Shown: positions 36,115 through 45,357, numbered from the stretch's first letter. The stretch is DNA of 64,000 bases from SIG710 sp045604985 (GCA_045604985.1 JAZUPD010000087.1:31781-95780); one strand, 5' to 3'. The notes: generated from the letters alone by a model not told the origin. Translations and numbers: made by a program.

Positions 36115-38268
36115 ATGGCACTGAAGATCGCCCTTGCAGGAAACCCAAACTGTGGCAAAACAACGCTTTTTAATGCACTCACAGGCTCAAATCAGTATGT
36201 TGGAAACTGGCCGGGAGTTACCGTTGAAAAAAAAGAGGGAAAATTCAAAAAGGATAAAGACATCATAATCACAGACTTACCCGGAATTTATTCCCTTTCT
36301 CCATATACGCTTGAAGAAGTTGTCGCCCGCAATTACCTCGTTGGAGAATGCCCCGATGCGATACTCAATATCGTTGACGGAACGAATCTTGAGAGAAATC
36401 TCTATCTTACGACGCAGCTGATCGAGCTGGGAATCCCCGTGGTCGTTGCCATAAACATGATGGATGTGGTAAGAAAAAATGGCGATGAGATCAACATTGA
36501 AAAACTGGGACGAGGAATAGGCTGTAAGGTTATTGAGATATCTGCCATCAAAGGAGACGGGATCTTTGATGCGGCAGAAATGGCAATAGTGGCAGCAAAG
36601 CACGGAAAGCTCGTGCCAAAGCATATCTTTTCCGGTACTGTCGAACACGCTATTGCCCATATCGAGGAAGCCGCCGTCCACAATATGGCCGAGGAGAGGC
36701 AGAGATGGTATGCAGTAAAGATCTTTGAGCGGGACGAAAAGGTTCTAGATGAGCTTGAAATTGACGAGTCAAAGCGTTCGCATATCGAAAAGGACATCGC
36801 AGCGGTTGAGGCAGAGCTTGATGACGATTCTGAAGCAATAATAACCAACGAAAGATATGTTTACATAACGAATCTACTCTCCACCTGCTATAAAAAGAAG
36901 TCTGCGGGAAAGCTCACCCTCTCGGATAAGATTGATAAGGTCGCCACAAACAGGATTCTTGCCCTTCCCATATTTGCTCTTATCATGTTCTGCATTTATG
37001 CAATAGCAATGGGAAATTTCCCATTCTCCATCGGCACAATGGGAACAGATTTTGCCAATGACAAGATATTTGGCGAATACGTACCCGCATTTTTCAACAG
37101 CTTTCTCCTAAAAGACGGCGCACCGATAATTGCCCCCTGGCTTTACGGACTTATAATGGACGGAATAGTGGGCGGAGTTGGTGCAGTGCTTGGATTTGTT
37201 CCCCAGATAATGGTGCTGTATCTTCTCCTTGCTGTTATTGAGGACTGCGGATATATGTCCCGCGTTGCATTTATTATGGATAAGCTTTTCCGCAAGTTCG
37301 GTCTTTCGGGAAAGAGCTTTATTCCTCTTCTCGTGGCGACCGGATGCAGCGTTCCCGGAATAATGGCATCAAGGACCATCGAGCAGGAAAAGGACAGAAG
37401 AATGACCATTGTTACCACATCCTTTATTCCTTGCGGAGCAAAAATGCCCATCATCGGACTTTTTGCAGGTGCCATCTTCGGAAATTCCGCACTTGTGGCT
37501 GTTTCTGCATTTCTTATTGGCATTACAGCGGTTGTAGTTTCGGGAATTATCCTCAAAAAATTCAAGGCGTTTTCCGGTGAACCCTCCCCCTTTGTTATGG
37601 AGCTTCCCGCTTATCATGCGCCTATACTTAAAAATGTTTTGCGCACAACGTGGGATAGGGCTTGGGACTTTATCAAGCGCGCAGGAACTGTAATATTGCT
37701 CTCCGCCATCGTTCTTTGGTTCCTTCGCAGCTACGGCTTTGAAGGTGGCGCATTCGGTGCGGTTGAAAATGAGAACAATTCTCTGCTCGCCATAGTTGGA
37801 AGTGCCATTTCCTGGATCTTCTACCCCATTGGCTGGATTGGCGATATGGCTTGGAAATCGACCGTTGCAACCATCACGGGTCTTATTGCAAAGGAAGAAG
37901 TCGTGCTTACGTTCAGCACCCTCTATAATTCCGCAGATGCATCTCAGCTTTGGGCTGCAATCAGAGCCGATTTCGGTTCTGTTACCGCATATAGCTTTAT
38001 GATATTCAATCTCCTCTGCGCCCCTTGCTTTGCCGCAATAGGAGCAATAAAGCGCGAAATGAACAGCTCAAAATGGACCGCATTTACTCTTTCTTATATG
38101 ACAGCTTTTGCATACGTCATTTCAATGATAGTATATCAGATCGGTGGTCTTTTTACAGGCGAGGCGAGATTCGGAATATTTACCGTTGTCGCATTTGCAG
38201 CGCTTTTTGCCCTAGTTTTTCTGCTGTTTAGAGAGACAGATATGAAAAGCAAACAAACTTTAAAATGA
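36115..38268 (+). CDS. feoB: Ferrous iron transporter B
   Basis: Fe(II) importer in the cytoplasmic membrane with an N-terminal G-protein domain; 717 residues. G1 is GNPNCGKTTLFN, G2 GVTVEKKEG, G3 DLPGIYSLSPY and G4 INMMD. A helical guanine-dissociation-inhibitor-like segment (about 175-270) follows. The Gate/core membrane domains (about 285-710) contain GYMSRVAFIMDKL and the conserved cysteine-containing ATGCSVPGI. It is coupled with feoA and with a small Cys-rich peptide whose Shine-Dalgarno overlaps the feoB stop. Confidence 0.97.
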   Translation: MALKIALAGNPNCGKTTLFNALTGSNQYVGNWPGVTVEKKEGKFKKDKDIIITDLPGIYSLSPYTLEEVVARNYLVGECPDAILNIVDGTNLERNLYLTTQLIELGIPVVVAINMMDVVRKNGDEINIEKLGRGIGCKVIEISAIKGDGIFDAAEMAIVAAKHGKLVPKHIFSGTVEHAIAHIEEAAVHNMAEERQRWYAVKIFERDEKVLDELEIDESKRSHIEKDIAAVEAELDDDSEAIITNERYVYITNLLSTCYKKKSAGKLTLSDKIDKVATNRILALPIFALIMFCIYAIAMGNFPFSIGTMGTDFANDKIFGEYVPAFFNSFLLKDGAPIIAPWLYGLIMDGIVGGVGAVLGFVPQIMVLYLLLAVIEDCGYMSRVAFIMDKLFRKFGLSGKSFIPLLVATGCSVPGIMASRTIEQEKDRRMTIVTTSFIPCGAKMPIIGLFAGAIFGNSALVAVSAFLIGITAVVVSGIILKKFKAFSGEPSPFVMELPAYHAPILKNVLRTTWDRAWDFIKRAGTVILLSAIVLWFLRSYGFEGGAFGAVENENNSLLAIVGSAISWIFYPIGWIGDMAWKSTVATITGLIAKEEVVLTFSTLYNSADASQLWAAIRADFGSVTAYSFMIFNLLCAPCFAAIGAIKREMNSSKWTAFTLSYMTAFAYVISMIVYQIGGLFTGEARFGIFTVVAFAALFALVFLLFRETDMKSKQTLK

Positions 38269-38278
38269 GGTTATTATT

Positions 38279-38434
38279 ATGTTGCCAACCGTTATCGTTG
38301 CTTCTGTTCTATGCTTTATAGTCGTGCTTATAATTGCATTTATGGTGCGAAGCAAGACAAAGAATAAAAGCTCATGCTGCTGCACTTGCAGCGGATGCGC
38401 CATGAGGCATAACTGCCGACCCGATAATAAATAA
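38279..38434 (+). CDS. FeoB-associated Cys-rich membrane protein
   Basis: A 51-residue single-span protein. A hydrophobic helix (residues 4-22) is followed by basic residues and a cysteine cluster, SSCCCTCSGCAMRHNC. Small proteins of this type follow feoB in many Firmicutes and may be the functional counterpart of FeoC; this function is not proven. The ATG at 38279 has GAGG at 38267-38270, overlapping the feoB TGA. Confidence 0.88.
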   Translation: MLPTVIVASVLCFIVVLIIAFMVRSKTKNKSSCCCTCSGCAMRHNCRPDNK

Positions 38435-38446
38435 AATAAAAAATCA

Positions 38447-38486
38447 GGGACAGAGCCGATTCTTTCAGCTCTGTCCCTTCATTTTA
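38447..38486 (+). terminator. Terminator of the feo operon
   Basis: An 11-bp stem (38447-38457 with 38468-38478), then TCATTTTAG. The U-tract is moderate. The rest of the gap to 38605 has no gene. Confidence 0.75.
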
Positions 38487-38605
38487 GAGGCTTTTTTCTT
38501 GATAAACAGGAGCTTATCGTGGCATTAAAGCAAGCTCGCTTTTTTGGGAGACGGTGATCTCAACATTCCAATCTGCCGCACCTGTGCTAAAAAAACCTTC
38601 TTCAT

Positions 38606-39829
38606 TTAACCTTCAAAAACAACCTTTTTATAGCTCTTTTTACCGCGTCTCACAACGATACCCTCGCCAATATCCGCTAGAGTATATGTCTTTTTTATAT
38701 CAGAAACTTTTTCTCCGTCAACACTCACTCCACCCTGTTCAACAGCTCTTCTCGCCTCGCTCTTTGAAGGAACGAGTCCTGCCTTCACAAGTATGGAAAG
38801 AATATCTATGCTACCGTCGATAAGATCATCTGCCGTAAGCTTTTCTGTGGGCATATCCGAAGAAGCACCTGCACTGAAAAGCGCCCTTGCACTTGTCTGC
38901 GCCTTTTCTGCCTCCTCCTCGCCATGAACCATCTTCGTAAGCTCGTATGCAAGAATTTCCTTTGCAGTGTTTAGCTGACTACCCTCCCAAGCGTCCATCT
39001 CATTGATCTGCTCAATGGGAAGGAATGTAAGCATACGGATACACTTAAGAACATCTGCATCTCCAACATTTCTCCAATACTGATAGAAATCAAAAGGAGA
39101 GGTCTTATTAGGATCAAGCCAAACGGCATTACCGGCAGTCTTGCCCATCTTCTTGCCCTGGGAGTCGGTAAGAAGTGTGATGGTCATGGCATGAGCATCC
39201 TTACCGAGCTTTCTTCTTATAAGCTCAGTACCGCCAAGCATATTGGACCACTGATCGTCGCCACCAAACTGCATATTACAACCAAGCGTCTTATAGAGAT
39301 GGTAGAAGTCATAGGACTGCATTATCATATAGTTAAATTCAAGGAAAGAAAGTCCTTTTTCCATTCTCTGCTTATAGCACTCAGCTCTGAGCATATTGTT
39401 TACTGAGAAACAAGCTCCCACCTCTCGGAGAAGGTCAACATAGTTAAGAGAAAGAAGCCAATCGGCATTGTTTATCATCATTGCCTTTCCCTCGGAAAAG
39501 TCAATAAATCTCTCCATCTGACGCTTGAAGCAATCAGCATTGTGCTTAATATCCTCAAGAGTAAGCATTTTTCTCATGTCGGTTCTGCCCGAAGGGTCTC
39601 CGATCATGGTCGTACCGCCACCAATAAGGGCAATGGGTTTATTGCCTGCCATCTGAAGTCTCTTCATAAGGGTCAAAGCCATAAAATGACCTGCTGTAAG
39701 GCTATCTGCTGTGCAGTCAAAGCCGATATAAAAGGTGGCCTTGCCCTCGTTTATCATATTTTTAATTTCTTCTTCGTTAGTTACCTGAGCAATAAGTCCT
39801 CTGGCAACCAGTTCTTCATAGATCTGCAT
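38606..39829 (-). CDS. tyrS: Tyrosine-tRNA ligase
   Basis: Class I synthetase charging tRNA-Tyr, 407 residues. The HIGH-equivalent is TAGH in DCTADSLTAGHFMAL; the KMSKS-equivalent is KKMGKTAGNAVWLDP. A GGDDQWSNMLGGTEL segment binds ATP/Tyr-tRNA, and a C-terminal S4 RNA-binding domain begins KAGLVPSKSEARRAVEQGG. The variant signature loops are seen in many clostridial TyrRS. Its leader from the promoter is only about 40 bases, so there is no T-box here. Transcribed alone. Confidence 0.96.
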   Translation of the reverse strand: MQIYEELVARGLIAQVTNEEEIKNMINEGKATFYIGFDCTADSLTAGHFMALTLMKRLQMAGNKPIALIGGGTTMIGDPSGRTDMRKMLTLEDIKHNADCFKRQMERFIDFSEGKAMMINNADWLLSLNYVDLLREVGACFSVNNMLRAECYKQRMEKGLSFLEFNYMIMQSYDFYHLYKTLGCNMQFGGDDQWSNMLGGTELIRRKLGKDAHAMTITLLTDSQGKKMGKTAGNAVWLDPNKTSPFDFYQYWRNVGDADVLKCIRMLTFLPIEQINEMDAWEGSQLNTAKEILAYELTKMVHGEEEAEKAQTSARALFSAGASSDMPTEKLTADDLIDGSIDILSILVKAGLVPSKSEARRAVEQGGVSVDGEKVSDIKKTYTLADIGEGIVVRRGKKSYKKVVFEG

Positions 39830-39872
39830 CTAAAATTCGCTCCTTTTAGAACATTATATCAAAACATAGATA

Positions 39873-39901
39873 ATTATAAACCAAAATAAGGATTTTGTCA
39901 A
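39873..39901 (-). promoter_or_regulatory. Promoter of tyrS
   Basis: Minus strand TTGACA and TATAAT with a 17-bp spacer, a full consensus match. The leader is too short to hold a T-box riboswitch. Confidence 0.92.
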
Positions 39902-40080
39902 TAGAAAGCCTCAAAAAGTCGGAAATAAAATGGACTGAATAATTGTATCTTTACCTTTTACAGTTTTTAAGTTGTTAAATCGGAATTTGTTGTGGGCGAT
40001 AAGGCTGACTTTGCGTTTATATTTATTGCTCGAAACGATCAACTAATACGAATAACCCTTGCAAATTTCAATTCAAAAGT

Positions 40081-40114
40081 AAAAAGGGCTGATTCACAAA
40101 ACATGAACCAACCC
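40081..40114 (-). terminator. Terminator of the potABCD operon
   Basis: On the minus strand 40114-40104 pairs with 40096-40086 as an 11-bp stem with two G-U wobbles, followed by five T. The 3' arm TGAATCAGCCC is related to the terminators after the M23-like gene and eno. Confidence 0.8.
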
Positions 40115-40121
40115 CTTGATA

Positions 40122-41345
40122 TCAATAATACTTACTGCGCTTTTTCTTTATCACAAACGACCAAAATCCCCAGATCACAAGCACCAAAATTATGAGGATG
40201 CAGCTTATATATACCCATGCGCCAAGGGAGCTGTCGATCTTCAACTCCTCCCAAAGCTCGTTTACGAGAGAAAGAGTCTCGGGCGGGAGATTTTTATAGC
40301 AATACTTATCATAATCCGCCTTCAGGTCAAAGCCTTCGGGATAAAGTATCTCCATCCACTCCTCGCCCATATATTCGAAATATTCCTCACTACTCGTCAC
40401 AAGCGTATTTGGACAAGCGTAGCATATATATTCGGCATTTGCAATGGCAATCTCCTCAGAGAGCATAAAATTGATATATTCCTCCGCCAGCTCCTTATTC
40501 TTTGAGCCCTTGGGTATACACATAGCATCAATGAAGATATTTGTTCCTTCGCTTGGATAATAGAAAGCAAGATCCTCATTATTTTCCGACATTGTAAGGT
40601 AGTCACCTGCATAATACGAAGCGATAGCAGCCTCGCCTGACTCCATTTTGTTGAATATCTCGTCCATTACATAGCTCTGAACAAGGTTCTTTTGCTTTGC
40701 AAGATCAGCAAGTGCCTCTCTCCACTGTGCTTCGTCTGTGGTATTTACGCTGATACCGAGACGGTACATAGCCGTGCCAAAGGCGTCCCTAGAGTTATTA
40801 TATTGCAGAATATCTCCCTTGTATTTTTCATTCCACATAAGATCCCAAGTGCCGATATCCTCCTCAGAAACACGAGCTGTATTATAAATAATTCCAACCA
40901 TGCCGTAGGTATAAGGAACGGTATATTCATTTTCGGGATCGTAATAAGGATTATGAAAATCCGCCGAAATAAATTTAAAATTGGGGATATTTTCGTAGTT
41001 CAGCTTTTCCAGCATTCCCTCGTCAAGCAGTCGCTTTATCATATAGTCAGAAGGGATGATAACATCATAGCCCGTGGCACCGCTTTTCAGCTTTGCATAC
41101 ATATCCTCATTTGAGGCGTATGTGGTGTAATTTACCTTTATTCCCGTTTTGGCGGTAAACTCTGAGTTTACATCAAGAGAACCCTCCGAGCCATCGGAAA
41201 TATATTCGCCCCAGTTATAAACATTTATCGTACCCCTATATTCAACGTCTTCCTCTCCATTTTCCTCTGCATTACATGAGACAAATGAAAAAATCGGAAG
41301 AATGACGAAAAGGCACGCAAAGAAAACAGAAAAAATTCTTTTCAA
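40122..41345 (-). CDS. potD: Spermidine/putrescine ABC transporter substrate-binding lipoprotein with C-terminal membrane helix
   Basis: Captures polyamines outside the membrane for PotABC; 407 residues. The lipoprotein signal ends FVSC with Cys24. The PotD/PotF fold is visible in GTINVYNWGEYISDG, YDVIIPSDYMIKRL, YTVPYTYGMVGIIYNT and AMCIPKGSKNKELAEEYINF. Unusually, the protein ends in a second hydrophobic segment (about 375-399, WVYISCILIILVLVIWGF) plus a basic KKKRSKYY tail, so it may be anchored at both ends. The start is TTG at 41345, with purine-rich ribosome sites upstream. It is the last gene of potABCD. Confidence 0.93.
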   Translation of the reverse strand: MKRIFSVFFACLFVILPIFSFVSCNAEENGEEDVEYRGTINVYNWGEYISDGSEGSLDVNSEFTAKTGIKVNYTTYASNEDMYAKLKSGATGYDVIIPSDYMIKRLLDEGMLEKLNYENIPNFKFISADFHNPYYDPENEYTVPYTYGMVGIIYNTARVSEEDIGTWDLMWNEKYKGDILQYNNSRDAFGTAMYRLGISVNTTDEAQWREALADLAKQKNLVQSYVMDEIFNKMESGEAAIASYYAGDYLTMSENNEDLAFYYPSEGTNIFIDAMCIPKGSKNKELAEEYINFMLSEEIAIANAEYICYACPNTLVTSSEEYFEYMGEEWMEILYPEGFDLKADYDKYCYKNLPPETLSLVNELWEELKIDSSLGAWVYISCILIILVLVIWGFWSFVIKKKRSKYY

Positions 41346-41368
41346 GTCCTGCTCTGCTCCTTAAAATC

Positions 41369-42172
41369 TTATTTCTTTTTTGGTTTATTCTCCGCCTTTG
41401 CGCTTATCACGTTCGAGAGAATGAGCAAAAGCAGAACGGCGATGAAGATAAGCGTTGAAAGCGCATACATATCGGGTGTAACGCGCTTTTTGGTCATTGA
41501 ATAAATCCTTATCGGAAGAGTTTCAAAACCGCTTCCAATGGTAAAATAGCTTATTACGAAATCGTCAAGAGAAAGTGTAAAAGCCATGATAAGTCCCGAA
41601 ACAACACCGGGCATAATAGCGGGAAGCTCAACCTTCATAAATGCCTTCATGGGTGTACATCCAAGATCCATTGCCGCCTCCGGCAGCTGGCTGTCAAGCT
41701 GTTTTATCTTGGGAAGCACCGAAAGTATAACGTAAGGCAGATTAAAGGTTATATGTGCTATAAGGAGGGTGGCAAAGCTCAGATTATTATCAAGCTTGAG
41801 AAGTCCTCCGACAAAAACGAAAAGAAGCATCATCGAGATACCCGTTACGATATCAGGGTTCATCATTGGAATATTCGTTGCGCTGACAAGTGCGCCCTTG
41901 ACATACTGATTTTTCATTCTGTCGATGCCGACTGCCGCTGCAGTGCCGATAACGGTTGCGATAACCGACGATGTCACGGCAAGGATAAGGGTGTTTTTGA
42001 GAGCCGCAAGAGTTGCGCTGTCTCTCCAAAGCTCCTCATACCAACGAAGTGAAAAACCCGTAAAAACGCCGGTGGAATTTGATGAATTGAATGAAAACAA
42101 AACCAAGATGCCAATGGGGGCATAGAGGAAAACGAAGATGAGAGTTGTATAAAGCCTTGACATTGTTTTCAT
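41369..42172 (-). CDS. potC: Spermidine/putrescine ABC transporter permease
   Basis: Inner-membrane permease of the polyamine importer, 267 residues with six predicted helices. The PotC-type EAA loop is EAAMDLGCTPMKAFMKVELP, and the N-terminal YAPIGILVLFSFN is also typical. Its ATG overlaps the potB stop by four bases, so translation is coupled. Confidence 0.94.
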   Translation of the reverse strand: MKTMSRLYTTLIFVFLYAPIGILVLFSFNSSNSTGVFTGFSLRWYEELWRDSATLAALKNTLILAVTSSVIATVIGTAAAVGIDRMKNQYVKGALVSATNIPMMNPDIVTGISMMLLFVFVGGLLKLDNNLSFATLLIAHITFNLPYVILSVLPKIKQLDSQLPEAAMDLGCTPMKAFMKVELPAIMPGVVSGLIMAFTLSLDDFVISYFTIGSGFETLPIRIYSMTKKRVTPDMYALSTLIFIAVLLLLILSNVISAKAENKPKKK

Positions 42173-42996
42173 ACGACCATACCTCCGTCATCATCCGAAA
42201 ATTTATTCATTATCGCCATGGAAATGATAATGAGTATCATAAGGATAAGGGATATAGCTGCGCCAAGGTTATAATTATATGCAGTCTGAAACTGTCTCTC
42301 AATAGTATCACCTATAAGGTCAAAATTTCCTCCGCCCAGCTTCTGAGAAATATAAAAAGTACTGATAGAGGGAACAAAGACCATCGTAACGCCCGAAACA
42401 ACACCGGAAATACTAAGAGGAAAGATAACCTTTGTCATAACTCCGAGGCTGTTACAGCCAAGGTCATGGGCTGCCTCCACAAGACGGCGGTCGATCTTCA
42501 CCATAACGGTATAGATGGGCAATATCATATAGGGCAGGAAATTATATACCATACCCAGCACAACTGCGCCGCTTGTATTTATCATATGGACAGGCTCAAG
42601 ACCTATCTTTACGAGAAGCTGATTGATAAATCCCGTGTCCTCAAGTATCGACATCCACGAATAGGTGCGGATAAGAAAATTCATCCACATGGGAAGCATG
42701 ATCAGCATAATTATTATCTTCTGTGCCGAGGGCTTTGTTCTCGAGATGGCGTATGCCATCGGGTATGCAATGATAAGACAGATAAAGGTTGCAATTATAG
42801 CAAGGCTGATGGAGCGGAAAAAGATAACCATATAATCCGCTTCAAGAGATTTTAAAATATTATCAAAGGTAAATGCGCCCTCGCTGTCTGTAAATGCATA
42901 ATAGACCACGAAAAGAAGCGGTGCAACTATGAACAGAACGGTCCACACCATATGAGGCGCAGCAAGAAATTTCTGGAGAAGGGATCTTTGCTTCAT
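42169..42996 (-). CDS. potB: Spermidine/putrescine ABC transporter permease
   Basis: The partner permease of PotC, 275 residues with six helices. The EAA loop is VEAAHDLGCNSLGVMTKVIFP, given here with its conserved AxDLGC core. YSWMSILEDTGFINQLL matches PotB segments. It begins three bases after the potA stop and overlaps potC. Confidence 0.93.
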   Translation of the reverse strand: MKQRSLLQKFLAAPHMVWTVLFIVAPLLFVVYYAFTDSEGAFTFDNILKSLEADYMVIFFRSISLAIIATFICLIIAYPMAYAISRTKPSAQKIIIMLIMLPMWMNFLIRTYSWMSILEDTGFINQLLVKIGLEPVHMINTSGAVVLGMVYNFLPYMILPIYTVMVKIDRRLVEAAHDLGCNSLGVMTKVIFPLSISGVVSGVTMVFVPSISTFYISQKLGGGNFDLIGDTIERQFQTAYNYNLGAAISLILMILIIISMAIMNKFSDDDGGMVV

Positions 42997-42999
42997 TCC

Positions 43000-44130
43000 T
43001 TACTCCTCCTCGGTATTGACAGAAAGCTCGTCCAGCTCGTCGCTAAATGACGAATAATCGCCAAACTGATCAGAATATTTTGATTTTTTCATAACGTGGA
43101 TAGCATCAGGCTCTATATAAAGACCGATATGCTCGTCCTGAGCCACAAAATCAGTTGTCTGTATCATCCACTTAAAGCCTCCGATATCGACGATTATCCC
43201 ATAGTGAACACCCTTAAAGGTGACGCTTGTAACAACACCCGAAAGCATTCCCTTTTCAACCGATACCACATCAACATCCTCGGGACGGACGACGATATCA
43301 ACCGCCTCTCCGCGATCAAAGCCACTGTCAAGGCAATCAAAGGTCTGATTTGAGAATTTAGCTTTATAATCCTCCAGCATAATACCGTCAAGGATATTGC
43401 TTTCACCGATAAAGTCGGCAACGAAAGCATTTACAGGCTCGTTATATATATCCGTTGGAGTTCCTATCTGCTGGATAACCCCCTCGTTCATTACAACGAT
43501 AACATCTGACATAGAGAGAGCTTCCTCCTGATCGTGGGTAACATAAATGAATGTTATGCCCGTCTGCATCTGTATATTTTTAAGCTCGTTCTGCATATCC
43601 TTGCGAAGCTTAAGGTCAAGTGCGCCGAGAGGCTCGTCGAGAAGAAGCACACGGGGACGGTTGATAAGTGCGCGTGCTATAGCAACTCTCTGCTGTTGAC
43701 CGCCCGAAAGAGATTCAACATTTCTTCTCTCAAAGCCCGAAAGATTGACCATTCGCAGCATTTCCTTAACGCGGTGGCTGATCTCCTCATCCTTCAATTT
43801 CTTTCCGAGACGCAGACCAAAGGCAACGTTTTCATAAACATTGAGATGAGGAAAAAGTGCGTACTTCTGAAAAACCGTATTTACTTGTCTTTTATAAGGG
43901 GGCAGGTCGTTAATTTTTTTACCGTCAAAAAACACCTCTCCCGTATCGGGAGTCTCAAAGCCTGCGATTATGCGAAGGGTCGTGGTCTTGCCACAGCCCG
44001 AAGGGCCGAGAAACGTAACAAATTCCTTGTCGTGAATATCCAGATTTATCCCATCAAGAACGGTTTCACCGTCAAAGGCCTTTCGGATATTTTTCAGCTC
44101 AATGATTCTGCCTGCATTAGGTTCAGTCAA
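43000..44130 (-). CDS. potA: Spermidine/putrescine ABC transporter ATPase
   Basis: Cytosolic ATPase energising polyamine import, 376 residues. Walker A is GPSGCGKTTTLR, the Q-loop is VFQKYALFPH, the signature is SLSGGQQQRVAIARAL and Walker B is VLLLDEPLGALD. A C-terminal TOBE regulatory domain (DIVVRPEDVDVV onward) is present. The start is TTG at 44130 with GGAGG ten bases upstream. First gene of potABCD. Confidence 0.95.
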   Translation of the reverse strand: MTEPNAGRIIELKNIRKAFDGETVLDGINLDIHDKEFVTFLGPSGCGKTTTLRIIAGFETPDTGEVFFDGKKINDLPPYKRQVNTVFQKYALFPHLNVYENVAFGLRLGKKLKDEEISHRVKEMLRMVNLSGFERRNVESLSGGQQQRVAIARALINRPRVLLLDEPLGALDLKLRKDMQNELKNIQMQTGITFIYVTHDQEEALSMSDVIVVMNEGVIQQIGTPTDIYNEPVNAFVADFIGESNILDGIMLEDYKAKFSNQTFDCLDSGFDRGEAVDIVVRPEDVDVVSVEKGMLSGVVTSVTFKGVHYGIIVDIGGFKWMIQTTDFVAQDEHIGLYIEPDAIHVMKKSKYSDQFGDYSSFSDELDELSVNTEEE

Positions 44131-44164
44131 CTCAGTAAATCCTCCAATATAAAAAGAAAATATC

Positions 44165-44184
44165 TGTGCAAAAAATACTGCACA
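44165..44184. promoter_or_regulatory. Inverted repeat in the potABCD leader
   Basis: TGTGCA and TGCACA are separated by 8 bp, between the potA promoter and its ribosome site. It could be an operator or an mRNA hairpin; nothing identifies the regulator. Confidence 0.4.
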
Positions 44185-44197
44185 ATTATGATGTTAT

Positions 44198-44226
44198 ATT
44201 GTAACAGAGTTTTACCGAAATTGCAA
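44198..44226 (-). promoter_or_regulatory. Promoter of potABCD
   Basis: Minus strand TTGCAA and TACAAT with a 17-bp spacer, 68 bases upstream of the TTG start. Confidence 0.7.
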
Positions 44227-44368
44227 TATATTTTTGAAAAAAAGTCGAATTATTTTGAAAAAAATTCGATTAACTTAGATTTTTAGGGTTTTTTATGGGT
44301 TTTTCACACGAAAAACTCACTTATACTCGTTTATTCTCCCGTATACTCGCTTTTCTGTGGTGACACTT

Positions 44369-44932
44369 TTATACGATAATAGCAGAAAAAAGCGAACAAG
44401 AAAGAATAAAGGCAGAGAAGCCCGCACCGAAACGAATAACAAGATAGGCGGAAACGAGCCAAAGAAAAATTACGGTACAAAAAGATATATTTTTCATTAT
44501 CGCATAAGATTTTTCATGTCCTCCCCGAAGAGAGATAAGAGAAAATAAAATTCTATATCCGTCAAAGCCCGATATGGGAAGAAGATTGAGAAGCCCCAGC
44601 ATCATAGAAAATGAGGAAAACTCCCCTAAAAAAGGAAAAAACAGACCCGATGATATTAGATTTACACATGGGCCAGCTGCCGCTATCAGCATTTCCTCTT
44701 TGTATGATAAAAGCTTTCCGCAAAGAGTCATTTTTGCGCCCGTCACATCAAATGTCAGACGCTTTATACTCGCACCGCACAGCTTTGCGGCAAAAAGATG
44801 TCCCATCTCATGCAGTAAAACAGAGGATATCCAAGAAATGGCGACTGACAAATCAATGATACGGTGTCCACAGAGCAGAATGAATACAGCGAACACTAAA
44901 ACGCCCCAACCTATTCTGATCTTTGTTTTCAT
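44369..44932 (-). CDS. M50 site-2-protease-family membrane peptidase (SpoIVFB-like)
   Basis: A 187-residue polytopic membrane protein with the intramembrane zinc-metalloprotease motif HEMGH (H41, E42, H45) and a second metal-ligand segment LLPISGFDGYRIL in the place of the NPDG motif. Its small size, without PDZ or CBS domains, is like the SpoIVFB/YwhC core, which processes pro-sigma-K or other membrane substrates. The substrate cannot be read here. Monocistronic, between the pot and oad operons. Confidence 0.82.
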   Translation of the reverse strand: MKTKIRIGWGVLVFAVFILLCGHRIIDLSVAISWISSVLLHEMGHLFAAKLCGASIKRLTFDVTGAKMTLCGKLLSYKEEMLIAAAGPCVNLISSGLFFPFLGEFSSFSMMLGLLNLLPISGFDGYRILFSLISLRGGHEKSYAIMKNISFCTVIFLWLVSAYLVIRFGAGFSAFILSCSLFSAIIV

Positions 44933-45154
44933 ACTGCCTCCATTGATAAATAATTTACCATAAACAGAAAGTTATCGCTTTCTATCAATAAACTATGAAT
45001 ATCTGACTCAGATATTGCTTGTCTGCTTCAGATATTTTATTTATTTGTCATTGCCTCGATCGCCCTCCAAAAAGTGCCGAGCTATTAGAATCCGTCTGAG
45101 CTGCACAATGTAAAGAGTATATAATACAACACACACTAAAATCAAATCCAATGC

Positions 45155-45187
45155 AAAAGGGCTATCTCCTGTGAGACAGCCCTTTTA
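45155..45187 (-). terminator. Terminator of the oad operon
   Basis: On the minus strand AAAAGGGCTGTCTC and GAGATAGCCCTTTT form a 14-bp stem around a four-base loop, directly after the small OadG-like gene. The neighbouring stretch 44933-45154 has no gene; it contains a short AGAAAG/CTTTCT hairpin and two TCAGATATT repeats. Confidence 0.9.
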
Positions 45188-45192
45188 AAATA

Positions 45193-45339
45193 TTACTTAT
45201 TAAAGTTTTTGCTTATAATGAGTGTTGCACCCATAATAACGCCGATAACGATGAATATTCCAAGCATCCCAATGCCCATATATTCAAGATTTTTAATAAA
45301 ATTCATAGGCTCAAAAATTACGCCTTCAAGTCCGAACAT
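45193..45339 (-). CDS. Small OadG-like subunit of Na+-pumping decarboxylase
   Basis: A 48-residue single-span protein. A short N-terminal tail leads to NLEYMGIGMLGIFIVIGVIM, a membrane helix matching the N-terminal segment of OadG/MmdD-type subunits, and the protein stops soon after at SKNFNK. The usual extramembrane C-terminal part is missing. AGGGAGG precedes ATG, 18 bases after the oadB stop, so it belongs to the same operon. It probably helps assemble the beta subunit with a carboxyltransferase partner encoded elsewhere (inference). Confidence 0.8.
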   Translation of the reverse strand: MFGLEGVIFEPMNFIKNLEYMGIGMLGIFIVIGVIMGATLIISKNFNK

Positions 45340-45357
45340 ATTAAATATACCTCCCTT

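Noticed and set aside
38535..38556. AAAGC/GCTTT hairpin with T-run near the tyrS end
   Set aside because: A five-base stem is too weak, and the T-run is on the wrong strand for tyrS.
39830..39901. T-box riboswitch upstream of tyrS
   Set aside because: A full consensus promoter lies only about 40 bases upstream of the start, leaving no room for a T-box.
39992..40195. 67-codon plus frame between tyrS and potD
   Set aside because: It overlaps the potD terminator and the potD coding end, with no ribosome site.
42145..42855. 236-codon plus-strand open frame opposite potB/potC
   Set aside because: Antisense shadow of two well-conserved permease genes; composition rich in His/Lys/Asn with no family features.
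44299..44316. GTTTTTC/GAAAAAC hairpin as terminator of the M50 gene
   Set aside because: Only seven A/T-rich pairs, and no U-tract follows on the minus strand.
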